A program made the position numbers and the translations under genes. DNA of 64,000 nt from Clostridium sp. BJN0001. Its GTDB lineage: Bacteria > Bacillota > Clostridia > Clostridiales > Clostridiaceae. The notes under the pieces are model-generated. The model was not told the DNA's origin and made no database searches. It worked only from the letters and a program-made list of their open reading frames with translations. The DNA is taken from the NCBI RefSeq assembly GCF_022869825.1, contig NZ_CP094971.1, forward strand, positions 2,393,001-2,457,000. Reading direction: 5' to 3'. Positions 56,824-64,000 of this stretch are shown one piece after another (position 1 is the first letter of the stretch; each line of letters begins with the position of its first letter).

Positions 56824-57231
56824 ATGGAATTTGAATATAATAGCAAAAAATATTTATTAAATGAAGAAAACTGTGATGGATTTTTTAACGATGAAAATAA
56901 TGAAGTAAAAGATATATCACTTGAAATAGTACTAGACTCACTTTCTCACTCAAAAAAAAGCATTGACTTTTCTAAAGAATACTATGCTTCTAAATGTCCA
57001 TGTGAAAAACAAGAAGCTTTTGGCAGAGCCTATCCTTATCTTGAATATCATTTTTATATTTATACAAAAAATAACGCTTATGTAATAAATGATATATGCC
57101 CTGAATATGAAAATACAACTTTCACAAGACTTCAAAGAGCTGGAAAAGTTGATAACAGCTATATAGTAAGTTTAATAGTTTGTCCTGAATGTGGCAGATA
57201 TACAGTTGAACTTGAAGAATGTCTTGTATAA
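56824..57231 (+). CDS. DUF3785-like hypothetical protein
   Basis: A 135-residue acidic protein found in Clostridia. The central K-C-P-C-E-K-Q-E-A-F-G-R-A-Y-P and the C-terminal I-V-C-P-E-C-G-R-Y-T-V-E pattern give three to four Cys that could bind metal. I think it belongs to DUF3785 but am not certain. No catalytic motif is known. It follows ung by 19 bases, with AAAGGATT before the ATG, and ends at a strong terminator. Confidence 0.7.
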   Translation: MEFEYNSKKYLLNEENCDGFFNDENNEVKDISLEIVLDSLSHSKKSIDFSKEYYASKCPCEKQEAFGRAYPYLEYHFYIYTKNNAYVINDICPEYENTTFTRLQRAGKVDNSYIVSLIVCPECGRYTVELEECLV

Positions 57232-57247
57232 TAAAAAAATCTATTAT

Positions 57248-57291
57248 ACTAAAAAAGAGTTTCTGAAAAATATTAGAAACTCTTTTTTAGT
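57248..57291. terminator. Bidirectional terminator
   Basis: ACTAAAAAAGAGTTTCT (57248-57264) with its exact complement at 57275-57291. It closes both the ung pair and the convergent chemoreceptor gene. Confidence 0.9.
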
Positions 57292-57309
57292 ATTAATTTT
57301 TTTATTTAT

Positions 57310-59385
57310 CTATATTTTAAATCTTGAAATTTCATTATAAAGCGTCCTACTAAGTTTTCTCTGATTCTTAGCATTATCAGAAATAATCTGAACTTCCTGT
57401 GTAGTTTCATGTACACTTTTTTGAATAACATCAGCATTTTCAGAAGCTTTCTGCGCATTCTTAGCTGTAACATTTATAGCCTCTCCAATTTGTCCTACAG
57501 TAGCTGTAAGCTCTTCTGACATTGCTGCAATTTCTTCTGACATATTGCTTACAAACTCAGAACTTTTATAAAACTTATTTGACATATTTTCTACTATCTC
57601 AGATTGTTTTTCGATATTTTCATTCATAAATTTTAAAATTTCTTTACTATTGCTTGAAAGATTATTAAAGCTTTTTTGAACTTCTGAAATTACATTTTTT
57701 ATTGTATTTACAGCTTCAGTTGACTGACCTGCAAGATTTCCAACCTCCTGTGCAACAACAGCAAACCCTTTTCCTGATTCGCCAGCTCTAGCTGCTTCTA
57801 TAGATGCATTAAGCGATAAAAGATTAGTCTGTTCTGCAATATCTGAAATAGTATCTGCAAGTATCGCAATTTTTTTAACAACTTCCCCTTCTTTAAGTGC
57901 TTTAATTTCTGATTCCTTTTTCTGACTATAAACTTCTCTTGTTTTAGATGTATATTCATCAGCCATATTTTTAATATTTCTTGAGTTGTCTTTTGATTCT
58001 TCAGCCTTTGCACTTCCTTCAGTAGCCTTTACTGAAAGTGTATCCGAGCTTGTATTAACTTCATTTATCGATGCACTTATTTCCTCAGATGATGCACTTG
58101 TTTCTTGTACACTATCTGATATACCCTTTACTGACGAATTTATACTCTGCATTCTTTCTGTAAAACCTTCTACAATATCTGAAAGCTCATTACTGTGCTT
58201 GTCCATATCTTCAGACTGCTTGAGTATTTCTTTAAGAAGAGATTGAATTTCACTTCTCATTTTTTCATAAGCATTTGAAAGTACTCCTATCTCATCTTTA
58301 TATTTAAGAAGGCTATCAATATCAGGATCATATGTAAGGTCAAGATCTGAGGCTTTTTTTATAGCTTTTGTAACTTTTTGAATAGGAGATGCAATTCTCT
58401 TTCCTACAACGTAAGATATTAAAATTCCTACTACCAGAAGTGCTAAAGCAGCAACTATTATTTTTTTTGTAATATCAGCTGCATTTTGAAGTATCTCTTT
58501 CTCAGAAGCAGTAATAATAAACATCCATCCATTTGATGTTTTATCAAATGACAAAACCTTGTTTTGATTATTAGATTTATATTTAATATAATTTTCATCT
58601 GAATTAAATTTATCAGAGATTCCATTTATTCCTGTTATTTTTTCAACATTTTGATTAATATCTAGATTAGGATGATACATTATATTTCCTTTATTGTCAG
58701 TTATGAATGCATACCCAGAATTATATGCTTTTGTTTCTTTTGCAACACTGCTTATTGCATCAAAATCTATGTCCATTCCAACAACTCCTACATTTTCTCC
58801 ATTTTTAATAATAGGAACTACATAAGAAACCATGTATATATTAAGATTTGAATTAAGATATGGTGACATCCAAATGGCCTTCTTTGCTTTTACAGGTTCA
58901 TAATACCAGCCAACATGTTCTATGTCATCTTTATCATACTTACTAAAATCGGTAGGCGTAAGTTTTTTAAATTCACTGTTTTCACTATCTCTTGAATAAA
59001 AAAGGCCTGATGTAGGTTCTGTATATTCAGGATTGAACCTTATGTAAAAACTTATCGCACCTTTTGTATTGTTTGCACATTCAATTGAAGATCTCTCCAT
59101 TTTCTTTTGATAATCCTTAACATACTCAGGATCAGTCTTAAATTTATTTAAATCATCAATCTCTGTTTTTGCAATATTGGTTAATGTATTAACAGACTGT
59201 TCAATTCCCAATATTTTTTGATTAAGCTCTTCTGTCTTGTTCTCAGTCATAAGGCTCAGCATATTTTTTGAGTCATTAATTGCACTATTTCTAGCATTTG
59301 CTATACTAAATCCTCCAATCAATAATGCTGTAACCATACTACATAAAAAAATAGAAATAAAAATTTTAAATCTTATACTATTCAT
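57310..59385 (-). CDS. Methyl-accepting chemotaxis protein with Cache domain
   Basis: I use ATG 59385 (691 residues) because GGGGGT lies within the longer frame just before it. A first membrane helix (about 8-28), a dCache extracellular domain (about 35-300, with G-V-V-G-M-D-I-D-F and [10 protein letters not shown]), a second helix, a HAMP domain and the signalling domain ([19 protein letters not shown]) follow. The ligand is unknown; dCache receptors often bind amino acids or other small molecules. A CheR-tether pentapeptide is not seen at the end. It stands alone between terminators. Confidence 0.95.
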   Translation of the reverse strand: MNSIRFKIFISIFLCSMVTALLIGGFSIANARNSAINDSKNMLSLMTENKTEELNQKILGIEQSVNTLTNIAKTEIDDLNKFKTDPEYVKDYQKKMERSSIECANNTKGAISFYIRFNPEYTEPTSGLFYSRDSENSEFKKLTPTDFSKYDKDDIEHVGWYYEPVKAKKAIWMSPYLNSNLNIYMVSYVVPIIKNGENVGVVGMDIDFDAISSVAKETKAYNSGYAFITDNKGNIMYHPNLDINQNVEKITGINGISDKFNSDENYIKYKSNNQNKVLSFDKTSNGWMFIITASEKEILQNAADITKKIIVAALALLVVGILISYVVGKRIASPIQKVTKAIKKASDLDLTYDPDIDSLLKYKDEIGVLSNAYEKMRSEIQSLLKEILKQSEDMDKHSNELSDIVEGFTERMQSINSSVKGISDSVQETSASSEEISASINEVNTSSDTLSVKATEGSAKAEESKDNSRNIKNMADEYTSKTREVYSQKKESEIKALKEGEVVKKIAILADTISDIAEQTNLLSLNASIEAARAGESGKGFAVVAQEVGNLAGQSTEAVNTIKNVISEVQKSFNNLSSNSKEILKFMNENIEKQSEIVENMSNKFYKSSEFVSNMSEEIAAMSEELTATVGQIGEAINVTAKNAQKASENADVIQKSVHETTQEVQIISDNAKNQRKLSRTLYNEISRFKI

Positions 59386-59482
59386 ATTATATACCCCCAT
59401 ATATAAATAAAATATACCATATATACCATCTTTATTTAAAATATTATCATATTTTCTATTTCTTTACAACAAAATTTATGTT

Positions 59483-59513
59483 AAAAAAAAAGCACTAACT
59501 TTTGTTAGTGCTT
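59483..59513 (-). terminator. Terminator of the 5S-tRNA-Phe unit
   Basis: AAGCACTAAC and GTTAGTGCTT around TTTT (59490-59513), with an eight-T run on the minus strand. Confidence 0.92.
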
Positions 59514-59515
59514 CT

Positions 59516-59591
<76 letters not shown>

Positions 59592-59599
59592 ATGCTTAC

Positions 59600-59714
59600 C
59601 TGGCAACGTCTTACTCTTCCACACAGTCACCCGTGCAGTACCATCAGCGCTGTAGACCTTAACTGTCCTGTTCGGTATGGAAAGGAGTGTTACCTCTACG
59701 CCATCGCTACCAGA
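59600..59714 (-). rRNA. rrf: 5S ribosomal RNA
   Basis: The minus strand begins TCTGGTAGCGATGGCG and has CCATACCGAACAG, GTTAAGGTCTACAGCGC, and ends GACGTTGCCAGG, all standard 5S landmarks. 5' and 3' ends pair. Length is about 115 nt; exact ends are uncertain by a few bases. No 16S or 23S gene is within the window. Confidence 0.93.
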
Positions 59715-59722
59715 TGTATATA

Positions 59723-59751
59723 ATTATATATAACAAGTCGCATTATGTCAA
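59723..59751 (-). promoter_or_regulatory. Promoter of the 5S-tRNA-Phe unit
   Basis: TTGACA (59751-59746), 17-base spacer, TATAAT (59728-59723): perfect consensus, nine bases before the 5S gene. Confidence 0.92.
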
Positions 59752-59847
59752 CTATTTTTTTTAAAAAGTTTTTTATTTCTATTATCTATACATTATTAAG
59801 CTAGATATCATGCCAGTTATATAATACTCCTATTTTTTTATTTTTAT

Positions 59848-60903
59848 CTATTTTGCTCTTCCATAATCATTTAAATATCGTACCTCTATTTTCATATTAG
59901 GATGTTTTTCTAAAAATTGTTCCATAACATAATAACAACTTGGGCATGGCTGCCATCTGCTTTTTAAAATTACTTTTCCATAATTTAAAACAATATTGTT
60001 TTCAATACACTCATCTATCTTCTCAAATATCTTCTTTTCACTATCACAGAACCTATCATAACCTGTTCCTATTTCACCAAACCTATTTACCCTAAAGCTT
60101 TTAAACCTCTCTAAATCTTTAATTGGAGCTTTAATAAAGCCATTAACTTCATCATTTCCACTTAAAGCTTTAAAATTAATACTACAGAATTCAACTTCTG
60201 CAACATTTATAGAATCTTGAATCGCCTTACTCTGATTTATTTCAATGATATTGCTATCCTCATTTTTAACATATTTTTTAATATTTAAAATAAGTCTATT
60301 CATTCTTAAAACTGCATCATTTAAAAAATTGTGATATTCAATACTTCCATTTTTGAATTTTATGAAATCAATTGTAAACAGATCAGGCTTTTTTATAAAT
60401 AAAGTTTTCTGCCTTTTTTCATAATCATATTTTTCTTTTACATCTGAGTTATTAAATAACAATATCTTTTTTAAAAGTTCTACATCTTTTGCATAAACAC
60501 ATTTTGTGCTTATTTCACTATCAAGTTCATCTATATCAAATGTTATATGTGAATCTTTTATAGATAAAATATCTTCATGCGCTTTAGAAACCATCTTTTC
60601 AAAATAAGACACATCATAAGCCTTCACTCTAATTTTCTCGTATTCTATTCTTTTTATTATTATGTTTTCTACTTTTAGCAAAAGATTATTAAGTATCTTA
60701 ATCTGCTCTTTAAATAAAATTTTCTTTTTAAAATAATCAATAAAATCAGAACTGTCATATGCTCTGTATTCTGTTTCTGAATTTTTAAGAGATTCTTCTA
60801 TTATCTTTATGATTTTTTGATCAATATGAGTTTTATCTTCTTTCATCATATTTTCAAAATCCACTACATTTCGTATTTTTATTTTATTATGCTGCACAAT
60901 CAA
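59848..60903 (-). CDS. Protein with C-terminal toxin-type deaminase domain
   Basis: A 351-residue protein. The first 240 residues are Lys/Glu-rich, mostly helical and not recognised. The last 100 resemble the BURPS668_1122-type toxin-deaminase group: an acidic motif C-D-S-E-K-K-I (Asp287, Glu289), then W-Q-P-C-P-S-C (Cys320, Cys323), then V-M-E-Q-F-L-E-K-H-P-N-M-K-I-E-V. These could bind zinc and act on cytidine or adenosine in nucleic acid or nucleotides. No signal peptide, secretion domain or immunity gene is visible. TTG start at 60903 follows AAGGAG. Target unknown; toxin, defence or housekeeping roles are all open. Confidence 0.6.
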   Translation of the reverse strand: MIVQHNKIKIRNVVDFENMMKEDKTHIDQKIIKIIEESLKNSETEYRAYDSSDFIDYFKKKILFKEQIKILNNLLLKVENIIIKRIEYEKIRVKAYDVSYFEKMVSKAHEDILSIKDSHITFDIDELDSEISTKCVYAKDVELLKKILLFNNSDVKEKYDYEKRQKTLFIKKPDLFTIDFIKFKNGSIEYHNFLNDAVLRMNRLILNIKKYVKNEDSNIIEINQSKAIQDSINVAEVEFCSINFKALSGNDEVNGFIKAPIKDLERFKSFRVNRFGEIGTGYDRFCDSEKKIFEKIDECIENNIVLNYGKVILKSRWQPCPSCYYVMEQFLEKHPNMKIEVRYLNDYGRAK

Positions 60904-61085
60904 ATATCGGTCTCCTTCTTAATTTTTAATCCATAAATATATCATACTATTCTATCACTAAATTTAAGAATAGACAGACATATTTTTAATATTATCATGT
61001 TTTATATTACATTGTTTTGTTGTTTGGGTATATAATATTTTTATTAGTATAAGAATTTTACTCTAATACAGAAAGAGGGAATATT

Positions 61086-62264
61086 ATGGCTTTAGATAAA
61101 ATTTTTTACAAAAATCTATTTAAGAATTTATTTTCAGATTCTTTTGAACTAATATTATGGGATGGAAGTTCAAAAATTTATGGTGAAACAACACCAAAAT
61201 TTAAAATTAAATTTAATAAACCAATTCCTAAATCTTCAATATTAGCTGACCCATCAATTGCATTTGGCGAAGCTTATATGAATAAAGATATTGAAATTGA
61301 TGGGAACCTTCAATTAGTAATTGAATCTCTATATAACAGTACAGAGAGTTTTTTAGGTTCTAATAATAAATTTTCACATATTACAAAAAAAATATTAAAC
61401 AATATAAAAAATAGTAAAGAAAACATTGAGCATCATTACGATATAGGTAATGATTTTTATAAATTATGGCTAGATAAAACAATGACATATTCTTGTGCAT
61501 ATTTCAAAAATAAAGATGATTCCCTATATGATGCACAGATAAATAAAGTAGACTATATTTTAAAAAAACTTAATCTTAAAAAAGGCGAAACTCTCCTTGA
61601 TATAGGCTGTGGCTGGGGAGAACTTGTAATTAAAGCTGCTAAAGAATATAAAGTAAAAGCTGTTGGAATTACTTTAAGCAATGAGCAATATGAAAAAGGA
61701 AAAGAAAGAATTAAAAATGAAAATCTTGAAAATTTAGTTGATATAAAAATTGAAGATTACAGAGAAATAAAAGACAAAAAATTTGATAAGATTGTAAGCG
61801 TAGGAATGCTTGAGCATGTAGGAAGTCAATACTTAAATGAATACTTTTCTTGCATAAAAAATCTATTAAATAATAATGGACTTGCTCTAATACATTGTAT
61901 TACTACTAATTCTCCTACATCTTCTACAAACAGTTGGATAAATAAATACATCTTTCCAGGTGGATTCATTCCATGTGTCAATACTCTTGTAAATGACATT
62001 ATAGAAACTGGATTTAATCTTATTGATGTTGAAAATCTAAGAATGCACTATGCTAAAACACTTGAAATGTGGCATCAAAATTTTATAAATGTACTTCCTG
62101 AAGTAGAAAAAATGAAAGATTCCACATTTATTAGAATGTGGGATCTTTACTTAAGTGCATGTGCAGCCTCATTTAAATGTGGAAATATAAATCTTCATCA
62201 GTTTCTATTTAGCAATGGAACAAATAATTCTCTTCCACTTACAAGAGAATATATGTACAAATAA
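61086..62264 (+). CDS. Cyclopropane-fatty-acyl-phospholipid synthase
   Basis: The SAM enzyme adds a methylene to double bonds of membrane lipids. The 392-residue protein has an N-terminal lipid-binding part (F-G-E-A-Y-M-N-K-D-I-E-I-D-G), the HHYDIGNDFYKLWLDKTMTY region, the SAM motif LLDIGCGWGELVIKAAKEY, and the VGMLEHVG box with the active Glu. The Y-I-F-P-G-G-F-I-P segment is typical of Cfa. AGAGGGA precedes the ATG. It may share a transcript with the sirtuin gene 32 bases on. Confidence 0.93.
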   Translation: MALDKIFYKNLFKNLFSDSFELILWDGSSKIYGETTPKFKIKFNKPIPKSSILADPSIAFGEAYMNKDIEIDGNLQLVIESLYNSTESFLGSNNKFSHITKKILNNIKNSKENIEHHYDIGNDFYKLWLDKTMTYSCAYFKNKDDSLYDAQINKVDYILKKLNLKKGETLLDIGCGWGELVIKAAKEYKVKAVGITLSNEQYEKGKERIKNENLENLVDIKIEDYREIKDKKFDKIVSVGMLEHVGSQYLNEYFSCIKNLLNNNGLALIHCITTNSPTSSTNSWINKYIFPGGFIPCVNTLVNDIIETGFNLIDVENLRMHYAKTLEMWHQNFINVLPEVEKMKDSTFIRMWDLYLSACAASFKCGNINLHQFLFSNGTNNSLPLTREYMYK

Positions 62265-62296
62265 ATATATAAAATAAATATGGAGGTGATTTAACT

Positions 62297-63034
62297 ATGA
62301 ATACTGAAATAGAAAAGTTAACTCAAATACTTAAAGAAAGTAACAACATAGTTTTCTTCGGAGGGGCTGGAGTTTCAACTGAATCAAATATTCCTGACTT
62401 TAGAAGTTCAAACGGTCTTTGGAATGAAAAATTAAAAATCAATTTTACTCCTGAGCAGCTTGTATCACATACATTTTTTATGAAATATCCAGAAGAATTT
62501 TTTAATTTTTATAAGGACAAATTAATCTATAAAGATGCAAAACCAAATAATGCACATATTGCACTTGCAAAACTTGAAAAAATGGGTAAATTAAAAGCAA
62601 TAGTCACTCAAAATATTGATGGACTTCACCAAGCAGCAGGTTCTAAAAATGTTTATGAACTTCATGGATCTGTTCTTAGAAATTACTGCATGGATTGTGG
62701 TGCTTTTTATGATGAGAAATTCATCTTAGAATCAAAAGGAATTCCTACATGTCCTAAATGTGGTGGAAAAGTTAAACCAGATGTAGTTCTTTATGAAGAA
62801 GGACTAGACAATTCAGTTATAACTGCTGCTGTGAATGCTATTTCAAAAGCTGACACTTTAATAATAGGAGGAACTTCTCTTGTTGTTTATCCTGCTGCCG
62901 GACTTATCGATTACTTTAGAGGAACAAATCTAGTGTTAATCAATAAAAGTTCAACTTCTGCTGATAATAGAGCTGATTTAATTATTCATGATTCTATAGG
63001 AAAAGTTTTAGGAGACGCTGTTAATAATTTATAA
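62297..63034 (+). CDS. cobB: NAD-dependent protein deacylase, sirtuin
   Basis: The sirtuin removes acyl groups from lysines using NAD. The 245-residue protein has the NAD boxes FFGGAGVSTESNIPDFRS, T-Q-N-I-D-G-L-H and the catalytic His in ELHGSV. A zinc site is formed by C-M-D-C and C-P-K-C. The late GGTSLVVYPAAG is typical. GGAGGTG precedes the ATG. It ends at a strong terminator. Confidence 0.96.
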   Translation: MNTEIEKLTQILKESNNIVFFGGAGVSTESNIPDFRSSNGLWNEKLKINFTPEQLVSHTFFMKYPEEFFNFYKDKLIYKDAKPNNAHIALAKLEKMGKLKAIVTQNIDGLHQAAGSKNVYELHGSVLRNYCMDCGAFYDEKFILESKGIPTCPKCGGKVKPDVVLYEEGLDNSVITAAVNAISKADTLIIGGTSLVVYPAAGLIDYFRGTNLVLINKSSTSADNRADLIIHDSIGKVLGDAVNNL

Positions 63035-63060
63035 CAGAGAAAATAATTTAGAATAAAAAT

Positions 63061-63102
63061 AAAACATGACTTTATGGTAGAGAATTCATAAAGTCATGTT
63101 TT
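63061..63102. terminator. Bidirectional terminator
   Basis: AAAACATGACTTTATG (63061-63076) and its exact complement (63087-63102). It separates the sirtuin and patatin genes, which converge. Confidence 0.9.
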
Positions 63103-63141
63103 CATATATTAATCACTAATAGGATTTTTGAGAGAGCTTTT

Positions 63142-63927
63142 TTATAATTTTTCTAAAGCTTTATCATAGCCTTCTTTAAATAAAGATTTTAAAAAATTCT
63201 TATTATAATTCATAGAATCACTGCTACTATAAAGACTGTCTCTATGAATTAAAATTATATCTTCAGGTCTATAAGTATCCTTTATAAATTTAGGTACTTT
63301 AAAAGAATTACTTACAGATATAAGATAGAGTTTGTCCACCTTATTTTCTACAAAAGGTTCCATAAATTCATTATTTAAAATTCCTCCATCAAGATTCATA
63401 TTGTTAAACTTGCCTATTTGGAATTTTTTATTAAATTCATCCATTACTTCTGATGATTTAAAATCATCTGTAATTTCTGAGAATCTAATTTTTTCCCTTC
63501 CATCATTAATTACATATGGAAGAGATGAACTGTAATTTATACAATCTATTGCTTCTTCTTTTGTTAGTGTAGTAAGGTCTTTTCTTATTTCATTCATTTG
63601 TTTATCAGCAATATGTGTATAATTAACGTAAAATTTCTGAACATCTTTATTAATTCCATTTAAATCAGCAAGTCTTCTTATAAAATGGTTATTTGGGATT
63701 GTATTTTTAATATAGGATTTTTGGGTTTCATCAAAAAGGTCATCTTCTGTATATAAGTCTTTTAATTTATATAAATTATTTGTGTATATATAATAACCAT
63801 TTACTGAACCTACCGATGTACCTGAAACAATATTGAATTTTATTCCTTTTTTTAATAGTGCATATAAAGCTCCTGCTTCAAATGCTCCTTTGGCACCTCC
63901 GCCCTGAAGATATAATCCAATTATCAT
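63142..63927 (-). CDS. Patatin-like phospholipase
   Basis: A 261-residue serine hydrolase with the Ser-Asp dyad. The oxyanion motif is QGGGAKGAFEAG, the nucleophile is in GTSVGS, and the Asp lies in L-D-G-G-I-L-N-N. The fold is the small bacterial patatin type. No signal peptide is seen, so it probably acts on internal lipids. AGGGAGGA precedes the ATG. Substrate unknown. Confidence 0.92.
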   Translation of the reverse strand: MIIGLYLQGGGAKGAFEAGALYALLKKGIKFNIVSGTSVGSVNGYYIYTNNLYKLKDLYTEDDLFDETQKSYIKNTIPNNHFIRRLADLNGINKDVQKFYVNYTHIADKQMNEIRKDLTTLTKEEAIDCINYSSSLPYVINDGREKIRFSEITDDFKSSEVMDEFNKKFQIGKFNNMNLDGGILNNEFMEPFVENKVDKLYLISVSNSFKVPKFIKDTYRPEDIILIHRDSLYSSSDSMNYNKNFLKSLFKEGYDKALEKL

Positions 63928-63949
63928 TATTTATTCCTCCCTGGTTTTT

Positions 63950-64000
63950 CTATTTAAGTTCAGGGAAATACTTTTTATTCACTTCGATGTAATCATCTAA
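63950..64000 (-). CDS. C-terminal end of an unidentified gene
   Basis: The minus strand from the window edge reads L-D-D-Y-I-E-V-N-K-K-Y-F-P-E-L-K and TAG (63952-63950). It runs 23 bases before the patatin gene start, suggesting an operon. Too short to identify. Confidence 0.5.
   Translation of the reverse strand, partial: LDDYIEVNKKYFPELK

Overview
The window reads as the chromosome of a low-GC, spore-forming Firmicute, most likely Clostridium in the strict sense. Support comes from strong AGGAGG-type ribosome sites, AT-rich codons, consensus promoters, a GerS-type lipoprotein, zinc-ribbon AbrB, DUF6514 and DUF1836 proteins, and gene blocks shared with Bacillus/Clostridium (ftsEX-ctp-PDZ-uvrBA; rapZ-yvcK-whiA). 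I do not name a species.

Positions 1 to about 9,030 are an accessory, partly decayed metal-handling island. It holds a partial unknown gene, a broken ArsR-type repressor gene upstream of a CopZ-like zinc/[2Fe-2S] protein, lspA, a ZIP metal transporter, and a CadC-like repressor with a separate HMA metallochaperone and a Zn/Cd-type P1B ATPase. A decayed C-terminal third of a second P1B ATPase is cut by an IS4-family element (3992-5524, 16-bp inverted repeats, 10-bp target duplication). The island abuts the 3' end of rlmD, a gene whose 3' end is a known integration hotspot for conjugative elements in other Firmicutes.

From 9,037 to about 51,100 the window is mostly core chromosome on the minus strand: rlmD, pyk, dnaE, Dabb, whiA, yvcK, rapZ, murB, uvrC, a transpeptidase PBP, an FtsW/RodA protein, an FHA protein, uvrA, uvrB, a MinJ-like PDZ protein, a Ctp protease, ftsX, ftsE, a YitT protein, split transketolase, a MazF toxin with partner, a GerS-like lipoprotein, an NAD(P)HX repair enzyme, acpS, DUF6514, YihY, a three-gene UDP-sugar block, a nuclease-helicase, DUF1836, abrB (plus strand), rsmI and trmN6. 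Themes are envelope growth and division, DNA repair, and central metabolism.

From 51,200 to 64,000 there are an NlpC/P60 cell-wall hydrolase, an IS1182-like element inserted between that hydrolase and its apparent promoter (52526-54320, inverted repeats, 6-bp target duplication), tRNA-Pro(UGG), dcd, a cytoplasmic parvulin, ung, a DUF3785-like protein, a chemoreceptor, a solitary 5S rRNA with tRNA-Phe under its own promoter, a protein ending in a toxin-type deaminase domain, cyclopropane fatty acid synthase, a sirtuin and a patatin phospholipase.

Main points for a second look: the IS split of the hydrolase leader, the stand-alone deaminase-like protein, a uvrC whose best-placed start codon is ATA, a small-RNA candidate beside rlmD, the rlmD island junction, and a leader motif shared by two unrelated IS elements. 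I saw no CRISPR array, prophage or recognised complete defence system.
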